Source: Flavobacteriia bacterium (GTDB lineage Bacteria > Bacteroidota > Bacteroidia > Flavobacteriales_D > Crocinitomicaceae). From it: DNA of 64,000 nucleotides. The stretch is from NCBI GenBank assembly GCA_947462925.1, contig CANHQP010000005.1, positions 19,923 to 83,922 of the forward strand. The letters are read 5' to 3'. The notes below the pieces were generated by a model. That model was not told the origin of the DNA, did no database searches, and saw nothing but the letters and a program-made list of their open reading frames with translations. Positions 9,550-18,685 of this stretch are shown here, one piece after another; position 1 is the stretch's first letter, and every line of letters begins with the position of its first letter. Made by a program: the position numbers and the translations under genes.

Positions 9550-10617
9550 ATGGCTCACAATATCAAACCAGGCGTTGCCTCAGGAGATGAAGTTCAAGCA
9601 ATTTTTAAATATGCAAAAGAGAAAGGTTTTGCTCTACCAGCAGTAAATGTAACAGGTTCTTCAACAGTGAATGGTGTTATGGAAACTGCAGCGAAACTTA
9701 ATGCTCCAGTGATTATACAATTTTCTAACGGAGGTTGTTTGTACAATGCTGGAAAAGCGCTTTCAAATGAAAATGAAAAAGCAGCAATTTTGGGCGGAAT
9801 CGCTGGTGCGAAGCACGTTCACACTTTGGCTGAAGCGTATGGAGCAACTGTTATTTTACATACAGATCACTGCGCGAAGAAACTTTTGCCTTGGATTGAT
9901 GGTTTGTTAGATGCAAGTGAAGAATTTTTCAAAGAAACTGGAAAACCATTGTACAGTTCTCACATGATTGATTTGTCTGAAGAACCTATCGAAGAAAACA
10001 TCGAAATTTGCAAAGCTTATTTGGCTCGCATGAGCAAAATAGGAATGACATTGGAAATCGAATTGGGTATTACTGGCGGTGAAGAAGATGGTGTTGACAA
10101 TACGGATGTAGACAGTTCTAAATTGTACACACAACCTGAAGAAGTTGCTTATGCTTATGAGGAATTGATGAAAGTAAGCGACACATTCACCATTGCAGCT
10201 GCTTTTGGAAATGTTCATGGAGTTTACAAACCAGGAAACGTGAAATTGACTCCTAAGATTTTAAGAAATTCTCAAGAATACGTTCAAAATAAATTCAATA
10301 CTGGAACAAATCCAGTTGATTTTGTGTTTCACGGTGGATCAGGTTCTACTTTGGAAGAAATCAGAGAAGCGATTGGTTACGGTGTGATCAAAATGAACAT
10401 CGATACTGATTTGCAATTTGCATTTACTGAAGGCGTTCGTGACTATGTAACAAAAAACATTGATTACTTAAAAACACAAATAGGAAATCCTACGGGAGAC
10501 GATCAACCAAATAAAAAATACTACGACCCAAGAAAATGGATGAGAGATGGTGAATTGACATTTGTCAAAAGACTTGAGCAAGCTTTCCATGATCTTAACA
10601 ATGTAAATACGCTTTAA
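9550..10617 (+). CDS. fbaA: Class II fructose-bisphosphate aldolase
   Basis: This 355-aa zinc-dependent aldolase splits or forms fructose 1,6-bisphosphate in glycolysis and gluconeogenesis, in the cytoplasm. Visible features are the ATVILHTDHCAKK segment with the Asp-His pair, the LEIELGITGGEEDGVDN region, GNVHGVYKPGNVKL, FHGGSGST (phosphate loop with a metal His) and the NIDTDLQFA segment. Length fits the FbaA (class IIA) group. A good promoter box precedes it, and accD follows after 26 nt, so the two may be cotranscribed. Confidence 0.96.
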   Translation: MAHNIKPGVASGDEVQAIFKYAKEKGFALPAVNVTGSSTVNGVMETAAKLNAPVIIQFSNGGCLYNAGKALSNENEKAAILGGIAGAKHVHTLAEAYGATVILHTDHCAKKLLPWIDGLLDASEEFFKETGKPLYSSHMIDLSEEPIEENIEICKAYLARMSKIGMTLEIELGITGGEEDGVDNTDVDSSKLYTQPEEVAYAYEELMKVSDTFTIAAAFGNVHGVYKPGNVKLTPKILRNSQEYVQNKFNTGTNPVDFVFHGGSGSTLEEIREAIGYGVIKMNIDTDLQFAFTEGVRDYVTKNIDYLKTQIGNPTGDDQPNKKYYDPRKWMRDGELTFVKRLEQAFHDLNNVNTL

Positions 10618-10643
10618 TATTAATTCAGCACAAAAAATAAACT

Positions 10644-11489
10644 ATGGGTTGGTTTAAAAGAGACAAAGAAGGGATTACAACTTCGACAAAAGAGAAAAAA
10701 GAAACACCAGAAGGACTTTGGCACAAATGTTCCAATTGTAAAACGGTTTTCACAGAATCTGATTTTGTCAAAAACTTTTATGTTTGTGATAGATGTTCAC
10801 ACCATGAGAGAATCGGATCAAAAGAATATTTCGAAATTCTTTTTGATGAAGGAAAATTCACGGAGTTAGATGCAAATCTTTCATCTGGTGATCCATTGAA
10901 ATTCGAGGATACTAAAAAATATGTTGACAGAGTCAAAGCAACACAAAAAAGTTCTGGTTTGAAAGATGCAGTAAGAACTGCTCATGGAAAATTAGAAGGA
11001 ATGGATTTTGTAATTGCTGCCATGGATTTCGGATTTATTGGTGGTTCTTTGGGTTCTGTTGTAGGTGAAAAAATTGCCCGTGCAATCGACAAAGCAATCG
11101 AATTGAAATGTCCATTCATGATTATCTCTAAATCTGGAGGTGCGCGTATGATGGAAGCTGGTTTTTCTTTGATGCAAATGGCGAAAGTAAGCGGGAAATT
11201 AGGTCAATTGGCTGAGAATAAATTGCCTTATATTTCATTTTTGACAGATCCGACAACTGGTGGTGTAACCGCATCTTTCGCAATGTTAGGTGATTTAAAT
11301 ATCGCTGAACCAAAAGCTTTGATCGCATTCGCTGGTCCAAGAGTTGTGAAAGAAACAATTGGTAGAGATTTGCCAGAAGGATTTCAAACTTCTGAGTTCT
11401 TGTTAGAACACGGATTTTTAGATTACATCGTTGATCGAACGGAGCTAAAACAAACTTTAGCAACTTCGTTGAAAATGTTCAACAATTAA
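10644..11489 (+). CDS. accD: Acetyl-CoA carboxylase carboxyltransferase subunit beta
   Basis: This 281-aa subunit works with AccA to move the carboxyl group from biotin to acetyl-CoA, giving malonyl-CoA for fatty acid synthesis. The N-terminal zinc ribbon (Cys29, Cys32, Cys48, Cys51) and the crotonase-like core ([63 protein letters not shown]) are complete. It lies 26 nt after fbaA and is followed by a hairpin terminator. Confidence 0.96.
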   Translation: MGWFKRDKEGITTSTKEKKETPEGLWHKCSNCKTVFTESDFVKNFYVCDRCSHHERIGSKEYFEILFDEGKFTELDANLSSGDPLKFEDTKKYVDRVKATQKSSGLKDAVRTAHGKLEGMDFVIAAMDFGFIGGSLGSVVGEKIARAIDKAIELKCPFMIISKSGGARMMEAGFSLMQMAKVSGKLGQLAENKLPYISFLTDPTTGGVTASFAMLGDLNIAEPKALIAFAGPRVVKETIGRDLPEGFQTSEFLLEHGFLDYIVDRTELKQTLATSLKMFNN

Positions 11490-11495
11490 ATATTC

Positions 11496-11526
11496 AAAGT
11501 CCTGCAGAAATGTGGGACTTTTTTTT
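11496..11526 (+). terminator. accD terminator
   Basis: AAAGTCC pairs with GGACTTT and is followed by a run of T. The 18-bp core TCCTGCAGAAATGTGGGA is nearly identical to that of the efp terminator. Confidence 0.85.
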
Positions 11527-11534
11527 AGTCATTT

Positions 11535-12338
11535 TTATTCGAAATGATTTTGAAACCATCGTTCAACTAAACTCAAAATCTCAGTCGATTTTTCTAAATG
11601 CGGATGATGTTTTACTAAATCTAAAAATGCAATCTCAGCTTGTGGAATGGCTTTTTGAATGAATTCTAGCTGTAATTTAGTGCCATATTGATCTTCTTTT
11701 CCTTGAATTGCTAATAGCGGACAAGTAATTCCTTCAATATCTTTAACAATATTCCATTCTCTAAAAGGTTCACTTAACCAAGTATTCGCCCAAGCGAAAA
11801 AAAGCGATTCTGTTTTTTCTCCGTGAATTTTTTTCAAACCTTCCAATTTTCCTGCGCGAAAAGCATCAATTGCTGGTTGAATTCCAGCGCGTGTTTCAGG
11901 TTCATTCAAAACATGCGCAGCCATTGTTACAATTCCAGAGACAAATTTTGGAAATTTAGCAGCGTATAACAAGGCAATTGTGCCGCCATCTGAATGTCCA
12001 ACTAAAATCACCCGTTTTCCGCCTGGCAAAATTTTCTGAATGACTTCGTGCAATTCATCGTAAGCATAATCATGCAGGTAGTTTTCATTTCTTTCACCAA
12101 ACAATGCATCGGAACCACCATGCCCTCTTCGCTCGAGAATAAAACCATCCATTCCCATGGAATCGCTCAACAATTTAGGAAAATTTCGCCATTGACCAAT
12201 TGAACCCAAAGCTTCATGCAAAAACAACAAAATAGTGTTCTCCTGAAAATCGGTTCTGTTTGTTAAATTGCTTTTTTCTGATTCGATAAAAGCGATTTGA
12301 ACCTGATGTGTCGAAAGTTGGAGTTTCTTTAAAATCAT
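11535..12338 (-). CDS. Alpha/beta hydrolase
   Basis: This 267-aa alpha/beta hydrolase has a likely oxyanion segment LHEALGSIGQWRNFP, the nucleophile elbow VGHSDGG, and a C-terminal KHHPHLEK that supplies the catalytic His. It resembles small-molecule esterases and the MenH/BioH-type group, but the substrate cannot be named. The ATG at 12338 is used because the longer open frame (to 12362) would start inside the efp terminator hairpin. No signal peptide is present, so it is probably cytoplasmic. Confidence 0.82.
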   Translation of the reverse strand: MILKKLQLSTHQVQIAFIESEKSNLTNRTDFQENTILLFLHEALGSIGQWRNFPKLLSDSMGMDGFILERRGHGGSDALFGERNENYLHDYAYDELHEVIQKILPGGKRVILVGHSDGGTIALLYAAKFPKFVSGIVTMAAHVLNEPETRAGIQPAIDAFRAGKLEGLKKIHGEKTESLFFAWANTWLSEPFREWNIVKDIEGITCPLLAIQGKEDQYGTKLQLEFIQKAIPQAEIAFLDLVKHHPHLEKSTEILSLVERWFQNHFE

Positions 12339-12350
12339 CTTTTGTAAAAC

Positions 12351-12378
12351 AAAAAATCCCACATTGCTGCAGGATTTA
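12351..12378 (-). terminator. efp terminator
   Basis: On the minus strand AAATCC pairs with GGATTT and is followed by six T. The core differs by one base from the accD terminator core. It sits between efp and the hydrolase gene, so the latter probably has its own promoter or depends on readthrough. Confidence 0.85.
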
Positions 12379-12398
12379 ATAATTTAAAATATTGTAAA

Positions 12399-12965
12399 TT
12401 AGTTTTTTACTCGCTCTTGGTACAAACCAGTACGCGTATCAATTTTAATAATTTCTCCAGTATTGATGAACAAAGGAACACGAATTTCAGCGCCTGTTGC
12501 AATAGTTGCTGGCTTCATTGTGTTTGTCGCAGTATCACCTTTAATTCCTGGTTCAGTGTAAGTTACTTCAGAAATAATTGAAATTGGTAATTCAACAACC
12601 AAAGGAGTTTCTTCTTCAGCGTGAAACAAAATACTACAAGTCATTCCTTCAACCAAAAAACCTGGTTTTTCAATCATCTTAGCAGGAATGTTCACTTGTT
12701 CAAAATTTTCATTGTTCATGAAAACATAATCAGTTCCTTCTTGATACAAATATTGATACTCACGATTTTCAATTCTAACAGTCTCAATTTTATGACCTGC
12801 CGAAAAAGTATTGTCTATCACCTTCCCAGTTTCAATTTGTCTCATTTTCGTACGAACGAAAGCAGGACCTTTTCCAGGTTTTACGTGTTGAAACTCGATA
12901 ATTTGACACAGTTTATCGTTAAATTTAATGCATAAACCGTTTTTGATATCAGATGTATTTGCCAT
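12399..12965 (-). CDS. efp: Elongation factor P
   Basis: This 188-aa protein relieves ribosomes stalled at polyproline stretches. The three beta-barrel domains look complete and the tip loop is KPGKGPAFVRTK with Lys32 at the position modified in other bacteria. This is the PGKG loop form; which modification applies here cannot be seen, and no modifying enzyme gene is nearby. A TATTTTTG box lies 22 nt before the ATG and a terminator follows the stop. Confidence 0.96.
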   Translation of the reverse strand: MANTSDIKNGLCIKFNDKLCQIIEFQHVKPGKGPAFVRTKMRQIETGKVIDNTFSAGHKIETVRIENREYQYLYQEGTDYVFMNNENFEQVNIPAKMIEKPGFLVEGMTCSILFHAEEETPLVVELPISIISEVTYTEPGIKGDTATNTMKPATIATGAEIRVPLFINTGEIIKIDTRTGLYQERVKN

Positions 12966-12987
12966 GATGCTTCTTTATAATAGAGCG

Positions 12988-12995
12988 CAAAAATA
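12988..12995 (-). promoter_or_regulatory. -7 box TATTTTTG upstream of efp
   Basis: It matches the TAnnTTTG consensus on the minus strand, 22 nt before the efp start. No clear -33 TTTG was seen. Confidence 0.6.
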
Positions 12996-13039
12996 GAAAA
13001 AAAAGTTTGAAGAATATTAAATTTCTTAATCATTAAAAA

Positions 13040-13350
13040 CCGAACAAAATCTTTTGTTCCTTTTGCTTGATCAAAACGAACCCAAAAATCAAGGCTCTCT
13101 CAGAAAGTTTAAAGCACAATTTTTCGCACGAAATAAATTTATCTTTTCGAGTGCTTTATTTTAAAAGCTTCTGAAAAAGTGATTTTAGCTTCGCTGCATC
13201 CTTCGGAAGTGTCGGTGATCTACTCCACTAGCGTTTCGCAGGTTCGCTTCGCAGCATCCTTCGGAAGTCCTCCAAAAGTCTACATTTTCAGTGCACCTTT
13301 AAACCGCGTAGCAGCCACGCTAGTGAAACACTTTCTTCCAAGGCCAAAAT
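13040..13350. repeat. Composite intergenic repeat region, GC-richer than surroundings
   Basis: The 579-bp gap between efp and the FKBP gene has no supported gene. It holds several repeat structures: an imperfect inverted repeat around TTTTGTTCCTTTTGCTTGA (13050-13087), a hairpin AAAGCAC/GTGCTTT (13111-13117 and 13151-13157), a 23-bp direct repeat with one mismatch (13188-13210 and 13246-13268, containing GCATCCTTCGGAAGT), and an inverted pair CACTAGCGT/ACGCTAGTG (13226-13234 and 13317-13325). The part from 13185 to 13325 is visibly GC-richer. It may be a decayed dispersed repeat or mobile remnant. Confidence 0.6.
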
Positions 13351-13520
13351 TCTAAAACTGATAATTTACCTTTCGCAGAATTAAATCATCTTAAACAATT
13401 TGATTTATTGCTAATTAAATTAATAACCAATTTTCTTTACTGGCCAAAACTGATTCTTAGTTAAACTTTATCAAGCCTTCAGTAAATGTTGTTGAACTCT
13501 GTAAATAGAATTAAAACAAT

Positions 13521-13528
13521 TATCTTTG
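13521..13528 (+). promoter_or_regulatory. -7 box TATCTTTG upstream of FKBP gene
   Basis: It matches TAnnTTTG, 16 nt before the ATG of the first FKBP gene, and probably drives both FKBP genes. Confidence 0.6.
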
Positions 13529-13544
13529 CACCAAAGCTTAAAAA

Positions 13545-14144
13545 ATGACAGAAGAAATCAATGCAGTAAGTTACTGTGTAGGAATGAGTGTTGCAGGAAG
13601 TTTGATGCAACAAGATTTAGAAAAAATCAATCCAGAAGCGATGGCTGAAGCAATTGCTGATGCGTTCGCAGGAAAAGCGCCAAAATATGGTCCAGATGAA
13701 GCAAATGCAATCATCCAACAGTATTTGCAAAAAGTGAGTGAATCTAAATTTGCAGAGCACAAAGATGCTGGTGAAGCTTTTTTAGCTGAAAATAAAACAA
13801 AACCAGGAATTCATACTACGCCTTCAGGTTTGCAATATGAAGTGATTGAAGAAGGAACTGGTGCAAAACCAACTGCAGAAGATACTGTTGAAGTTCATTA
13901 TCATGGAACTTTGATTGATGGAAGTGTTTTTGATTCTTCTATTCAAAGAGGAACTCCAGCAACGTTTGGCGTTCATCAAGTAATCAAAGGTTGGACTGAA
14001 GCTTTGCAATTGATGACAGAAGGTTCAAAATACCGTTTGTATATTCCTCAAGACTTGGCTTATGGTGCACAACCTCATCCAGGTGGACCAATCAAACCTT
14101 TTATGGCTTTGATTTTCGACGTTGAATTGATTGCAATACATTAA
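13545..14144 (+). CDS. FKBP-type peptidyl-prolyl isomerase (FklB-like)
   Basis: This 199-aa protein has an N-terminal helical dimerisation domain (about residues 1-80) and a C-terminal FKBP domain with VEVHYHGTLIDGSVFDSS, QVIKGWTEALQLM and LAYGAQPHPGGPIKP. It catalyses cis-trans isomerisation of proline bonds and acts as a folding helper. No signal peptide is present, so it is probably cytoplasmic. It lies 11 nt before a lipoprotein FKBP gene, suggesting an operon of a cytoplasmic and an exported isomerase. Confidence 0.9.
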   Translation: MTEEINAVSYCVGMSVAGSLMQQDLEKINPEAMAEAIADAFAGKAPKYGPDEANAIIQQYLQKVSESKFAEHKDAGEAFLAENKTKPGIHTTPSGLQYEVIEEGTGAKPTAEDTVEVHYHGTLIDGSVFDSSIQRGTPATFGVHQVIKGWTEALQLMTEGSKYRLYIPQDLAYGAQPHPGGPIKPFMALIFDVELIAIH

Positions 14145-14155
14145 TCAGATTTAAA

Positions 14156-15112
14156 ATGAAAAAAGTTATTCTTTTTTTACCCTTGTTGGTACTTTTTGCA
14201 GCTTGTGGAGATAAATCAGCAAGTGAAGAAACTGAAAAAGTTGATTTGACAACTTTCAAAGATAAATTGTCTTACGCTTTGGGTGCAGATCATGCGCATT
14301 CAATTTCTGAATCTGGAGATCCGTATTTTGATAAATATGACATCGACGAAATGGTCAAAGGATTTGAGCAAGGATTTTCGGATACTTCTGCATTTGATGA
14401 AGGTTGTAATGAAACAATGAGAAAACTTTACGGTCCTCAAGGTCAAAAGTTTGATACAAATTATGTAAAAGAAGGATCAAGTTGTTTGGGGAAATTGTCT
14501 GGAATTGTTTTTCAAGCGAGTTGGAAAAAGAAAGGTGCATTGAGTAAAATCGATATTAAAAAAGCAGCCATCGGATTTAGACACGGATTAATGAAAATCG
14601 ATACGTTGATCAATGTGGAGGAACAAAAATCGATGATTCAAAATTTCTTCGAAGATTTGAATAAAATGAACGGAAGTGTTTTGATGGAAAAAGCGAAGAA
14701 ATTGCCAAATATCAAATCAACTACTAGTGGAATCATTTTGCAAACCATTAAAGAAGGTAATGGACCAAGTCCTGCTTCTGGAGATGATGTACTAGCGCAT
14801 TATATTTTGATGAATTCATTGGGTGATACGTTGCAAAGTTCTTTCGAAATGGTTGAAAAATACAAACAACCATTGAATGCTTTCTCGCTTTCTGGCGTAG
14901 TTCCAGGATGGCAAGAAGGAATGCCGATGATGAAAAAAGGTGGGAAATACAGATTGTATCTACCTTTTCAAATGGCTTATGGAGAATCTGGTATGTTTAA
15001 TCCAAACACCAATTCGTATGACATTCAACCTTATGAATCTTTGGTGTTTTACATTGAGTTAATCAACTGCGGAAAACCAGGTTCGTTGACTAAGAATAAT
15101 GTGAATAGATAA
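14156..15112 (+). CDS. FKBP-type peptidyl-prolyl isomerase lipoprotein
   Basis: This 318-aa protein starts with a lipoprotein signal (lipobox FAAC, Cys17), so it is anchored to the inner or outer membrane facing the periplasm or surface. A long helical N-terminal half is followed by a C-terminal FKBP domain (residues about 190-305) with the hallmark segments VVPGWQEGMPMMKKGGKYRLYLP and MAYGES. Several FKBP active-site aromatic positions differ (for example HYILMNSLGDTLQSS replaces the usual HYxGxLxDGxxFDSS), so activity may be weaker or it may act mainly as a chaperone. It is cotranscribed with the FKBP gene upstream. Confidence 0.85.
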   Translation: MKKVILFLPLLVLFAACGDKSASEETEKVDLTTFKDKLSYALGADHAHSISESGDPYFDKYDIDEMVKGFEQGFSDTSAFDEGCNETMRKLYGPQGQKFDTNYVKEGSSCLGKLSGIVFQASWKKKGALSKIDIKKAAIGFRHGLMKIDTLINVEEQKSMIQNFFEDLNKMNGSVLMEKAKKLPNIKSTTSGIILQTIKEGNGPSPASGDDVLAHYILMNSLGDTLQSSFEMVEKYKQPLNAFSLSGVVPGWQEGMPMMKKGGKYRLYLPFQMAYGESGMFNPNTNSYDIQPYESLVFYIELINCGKPGSLTKNNVNR

Positions 15113-15130
15113 AAAATTGAATAGATGAGG

Positions 15131-15159
15131 AAAGGTGCTTGAATAAGGCACCTTTTTTT
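15131..15159 (+). terminator. Terminator after FKBP operon
   Basis: AAAGGTGC pairs with GCACCTTT and is followed by T7. The rest of the gap to 15446 holds no supported gene. Confidence 0.88.
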
Positions 15160-15446
15160 AGGTTTAATGTATTCAAAATCGCAATGGATTAACTGGAAAT
15201 TTGAAATATTTGGTTAGCTTTGGTTTTCAATCTGTTGGTATTTGAAGTATGTGAAATAGATGAGATGTGGATTTACTCTGTTGGAAAGGTTTGAATATTA
15301 ATATTGAGTAATTTGGTACAAGCAAGTATAATGCATTTTTGCGCATTGTGCATAGAAAATAAGAATTGCGTCCAATTTTAACAAAATAAAGCCAGCACAT
15401 AAAAAACGTCAACAATAAAATTGAATTATTTTTAAACAATAGTTGA

Positions 15447-16295
15447 ATGTATAATTCTGAAATATTCGAAACAAAAAAGCCTAACTCTGAAATTATAGCG
15501 CGCTATATTTCGTATTATTATTTTCATCAAAATTTCGAAGAAAATAAAGTCCAAAGAATTATTTTTTATCCAAATACAATTAATGCAGTTACGATTTACA
15601 AAAATTCATATTTAGTATTTAAAAATAAATACATTTCAACAACAAAACCTTCTGAAAATGAAGGATTTAATTTATTTTATTCTGGTATAAAGTCACAAAT
15701 TGGTATTTCCGAAATGGAAACTCCTTTTGATAAAATAGGCATAGCTTTTGAAGCGTTAGGTATTCATCGTTTTATACAAAAACCCTATATTGATGTACTC
15801 TCAAAAAATGACAATTGTGTTTTTACTGAATTTAATGCTGATATGTTTCCAACCCTAGAAAATGTATATGCTACATATGACTTAAATGAAAGAGTTAAAA
15901 TTTTAGACGAGTATTTTCTTTCAAAACTCATCGATTTTAATGAAAAACTAATTGAAAAAGCTCTAGAATTAATTGCGAAAAATCACCAAAAATATAAAGT
16001 TTATGAATTAGCAAAAGAATTAAAAACTTCTACAAAAACATTAAATAGAAATTTTCATAAACAACTTAACTGTAGTGTAAAAGAATACCTTGATGTGTCA
16101 CAATTTAGAAAATCTTTCAATCATTTTCTTGTAGGTGTTCAAAAAGAAAATTTAACTTCTTTGTCCCATCATTTTAATTATTATGATCAATCTGAATTTA
16201 TACGTCATTACAAAAAAATCACGGGAATTACGCCAAAAAAACTATTTCAAAACGTGAAACATTTTGGTGAAGAAGATATTTTTTGGGGAAAATAA
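15447..16295 (+). CDS. AraC family transcriptional regulator
   Basis: This 282-aa protein has a C-terminal AraC/XylS DNA-binding domain (about residues 170-270) with two helix-turn-helix units: VYELAKELKTSTKTLNRNFH and the second around SLSHHFNYYDQSEFIRHYKKITGITP. The N-terminal sensing domain is not recognised. The gene is visibly AT-richer than housekeeping neighbours. It precedes an esterase gene by 70 nt in the same direction and may control it. The start ATG is the only one near the frame beginning. Confidence 0.85.
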   Translation: MYNSEIFETKKPNSEIIARYISYYYFHQNFEENKVQRIIFYPNTINAVTIYKNSYLVFKNKYISTTKPSENEGFNLFYSGIKSQIGISEMETPFDKIGIAFEALGIHRFIQKPYIDVLSKNDNCVFTEFNADMFPTLENVYATYDLNERVKILDEYFLSKLIDFNEKLIEKALELIAKNHQKYKVYELAKELKTSTKTLNRNFHKQLNCSVKEYLDVSQFRKSFNHFLVGVQKENLTSLSHHFNYYDQSEFIRHYKKITGITPKKLFQNVKHFGEEDIFWGK

Positions 16296-16365
16296 TTATA
16301 GAGTGTCTCATTTTACCAATTTTCAGAATTGACTTCCATCTACTTTTGATAAAAACTTTAATACT

Positions 16366-18045
16366 ATGAATCTTTTTTTAAATTCAATCTTAAGAGGTGT
16401 TTTAATGTTAACCTCAATCGTTTCTTTTGGACAAGAATTGACAACAATTAGAGTATCTGTTCCTAATAAAACTGACGAAGTTTATATTGTGGGCAACCAA
16501 GATAACTTAGGAAATTGGCAACCCAACAAAGTGAAATTAGATAAAATTTCAGAATATGAGAGAGAAATTTCTTTGAAACTGACTTTTCCAGCAGAATATA
16601 AATTAACTCGTGGAAATTGGAACAGTGAAGCAGTAATAAATAAAATCTCTGGGCAGCCAAATTTCATATTAAACACTAAGCCAATAAATGTAGAATATTA
16701 CAAAATACAAGGTTGGACAGACCAGATAAAAAAATTCTCGACTTACAGCGAATTTCAAATAATTGAAATAAATTCTATAGCATTAAATCAAAAGCGAAAA
16801 CTATATGTTTCACTTCCAGAAAATTACAATGATAAAATAAAATATCCTGTAATTTATGTTACAGATGCTAACAATTTAAACCATTTTGAAATTGTTTCGC
16901 AAACTATCAGACAACAATCAAATTTTTCAAATTTTCCAGAATGTATTGTTATAGGAATATATATTATTGGAGAAGAAAGAGATAAAGAATTGGACAGAAC
17001 ATATAAAGAAAATGGATTAAGATTTAAAGATTATATTTTTGATGAAGTAATCCCTTTTGTTAATAAAAACTATTCAACAAGTTTATTTAAGGCAATGTAT
17101 GGTCATTCTGATGGTGCAGAATTCAACCATTATTTAATGTTCGAAACGAATAATCCGTTTGATGCTTTTATAAATATTAGTGAAAACCTAAGTGATTTGT
17201 ACTCTGAAAGCATTGAACCAATTAGAAATAAGTTTATTGAATTTTTAAATCATAATAAAAAACCTATTAAATATTTTATAGCAAGTGCCAAATATGACCA
17301 CGATGATTTTCGCTACAGAAGCGGTTTAGAAATAGAAAAAATTATTCAAAATAATAAAAATAATAATCTTGATTTTAAACATAATTTATATAAAAGTTGG
17401 CATATTGATTTGGTTGGTTATTCAGTTTTAGATGCATTGCAGTTCACTTTTTCGGATTACCAAGATTATAGTTTATTTGAAAATTGTTTTACAGACGTTC
17501 AATTTAACTATGCTACGGCAAAACAAAAATTCATTGAACAAAATGAAAAATACATTCAACCTTACATAGAAAATGAAAACTCTATCAGTGTAATTTTTCG
17601 AATTATTGATGCATCAAAAAAAGTTGATGTTTTAAATCAGCTACTTGAAAATGAAGACCCCAATATTGAAGAATATGATTTTTATGCAAGAGCTATTTTA
17701 TATGCAGAATTTAATGATATAAACACCTCATTGATGTATTGGGAAAAAGTTATCAAAGAGAATAACGAAGAATCCTTAAGAAATATAATATTCACCAAAG
17801 CAGAATATTATATTGAAACTTATATTAAAGCTGGTAAAAAAGAGCAATCATATAAAAATCTTGAAACTTTATTAAAACAAAATCCAAAATACGAGTTAGA
17901 AATAAAATACATTTTAGCCAAAATTGGTTTGGAAAATGATATTCAAATAGAGAAAAGCAAAAAGTATTTAATACAAGTTGAAAAGGCATTTAGGGAAAAT
18001 AGATTTTTTAATAAGGTGGACATTGAAAAATTGAAAAGGAAATAA
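16366..18045 (+). CDS. Secreted esterase with CBM20/48-like N-terminus and TPR-like tail
   Basis: This 559-aa protein begins with a signal peptide (to about SFGQ, residue 23). Residues about 25-110 look like a starch/glycogen-binding-type beta domain (VYIVGNQDNLGNWQPNKVKL). Residues about 130-370 form a putative esterase (PF00756-like, enterochelin esterase fold) with nucleophile elbow GHSDGA (Ser248), a possible acid in SAKYDHDD and a possible His in SWHIDLVG. The last 170 residues are helical and TPR-like. The substrate is unknown. The gene is AT-rich, suggesting acquisition with its AraC neighbour. Confidence 0.75.
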   Translation: MNLFLNSILRGVLMLTSIVSFGQELTTIRVSVPNKTDEVYIVGNQDNLGNWQPNKVKLDKISEYEREISLKLTFPAEYKLTRGNWNSEAVINKISGQPNFILNTKPINVEYYKIQGWTDQIKKFSTYSEFQIIEINSIALNQKRKLYVSLPENYNDKIKYPVIYVTDANNLNHFEIVSQTIRQQSNFSNFPECIVIGIYIIGEERDKELDRTYKENGLRFKDYIFDEVIPFVNKNYSTSLFKAMYGHSDGAEFNHYLMFETNNPFDAFINISENLSDLYSESIEPIRNKFIEFLNHNKKPIKYFIASAKYDHDDFRYRSGLEIEKIIQNNKNNNLDFKHNLYKSWHIDLVGYSVLDALQFTFSDYQDYSLFENCFTDVQFNYATAKQKFIEQNEKYIQPYIENENSISVIFRIIDASKKVDVLNQLLENEDPNIEEYDFYARAILYAEFNDINTSLMYWEKVIKENNEESLRNIIFTKAEYYIETYIKAGKKEQSYKNLETLLKQNPKYELEIKYILAKIGLENDIQIEKSKKYLIQVEKAFRENRFFNKVDIEKLKRK

Positions 18046-18139
18046 AAACTGGCTATACCGCTAATTTTGAAAAATGGCGGATTGAGTGCTAAAAATTAAG
18101 AAAATCAAAACATTCAATCAACCAACGAAAATTATAACA

Positions 18140-18592
18140 ATGAAGAGCAATTTTTACCTAGCAAACAGACAAAAACTATTATTTATGGTTGAAGAACTTC
18201 ATCAACGTGGTTTTGGAAAATTGAGAGTAATGCCCTCAGAATCGCCATCGGGGTTATATTGGCGCTGCAGTTTTATTGACGAGAAAAAGAACCACGAGTT
18301 ATCAGCCTCGAATTGGATCAGCTATCATGAAGGCCAAAATTCAAAAGAAGAACTAAAACTTACGACCCAAGAACTAACAGACTTGTTTGTGAAAGAAAAT
18401 TTTAATTTCTTGGAACTTTGTAAAGGCCAAAACAATGAATATGCAGAATGGTATAGCGGAATGTTAAAACAACTCGACAATGAAGAACTGCCTTATACAT
18501 TTATAGATTGGAAATTGCAAAAAGTAATTTGGGAAACATCAAACGGTAAAAAAATAGAAACTTCACCTAGCGAAGGTAAATACTATTTTTAG
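18140..18592 (+). CDS. Conserved hypothetical protein
   Basis: This 150-aa protein has no signal peptide. The segment RQKLLFMVEELHQRGFGKLRV followed by PSESPSGLYWRCSF resembles a small family I have seen in Bacteroidota, but I cannot give a function. The ATG at 18140 is chosen because the 18 preceding codons of the open frame (from 18086) do not look like the same domain. It is about 95 nt after the esterase gene and may belong to the same AT-rich group. Confidence 0.65.
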   Translation: MKSNFYLANRQKLLFMVEELHQRGFGKLRVMPSESPSGLYWRCSFIDEKKNHELSASNWISYHEGQNSKEELKLTTQELTDLFVKENFNFLELCKGQNNEYAEWYSGMLKQLDNEELPYTFIDWKLQKVIWETSNGKKIETSPSEGKYYF

Positions 18593-18685
18593 AATTAAAG
18601 AATGATCAAATAAATTGAAAAAAAGGAAAAAAATCATTTTCAAGCATTGACTTTTTGAGTTTAACTTCTAAAAGTTATCACATAC

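Noticed and set aside
15227..15439. A 70-codon minus-strand frame in the gap before the AraC gene
   Set aside because: AT-rich gap translation with no recognisable domain, no -7 box at the right place and no neighbour support.
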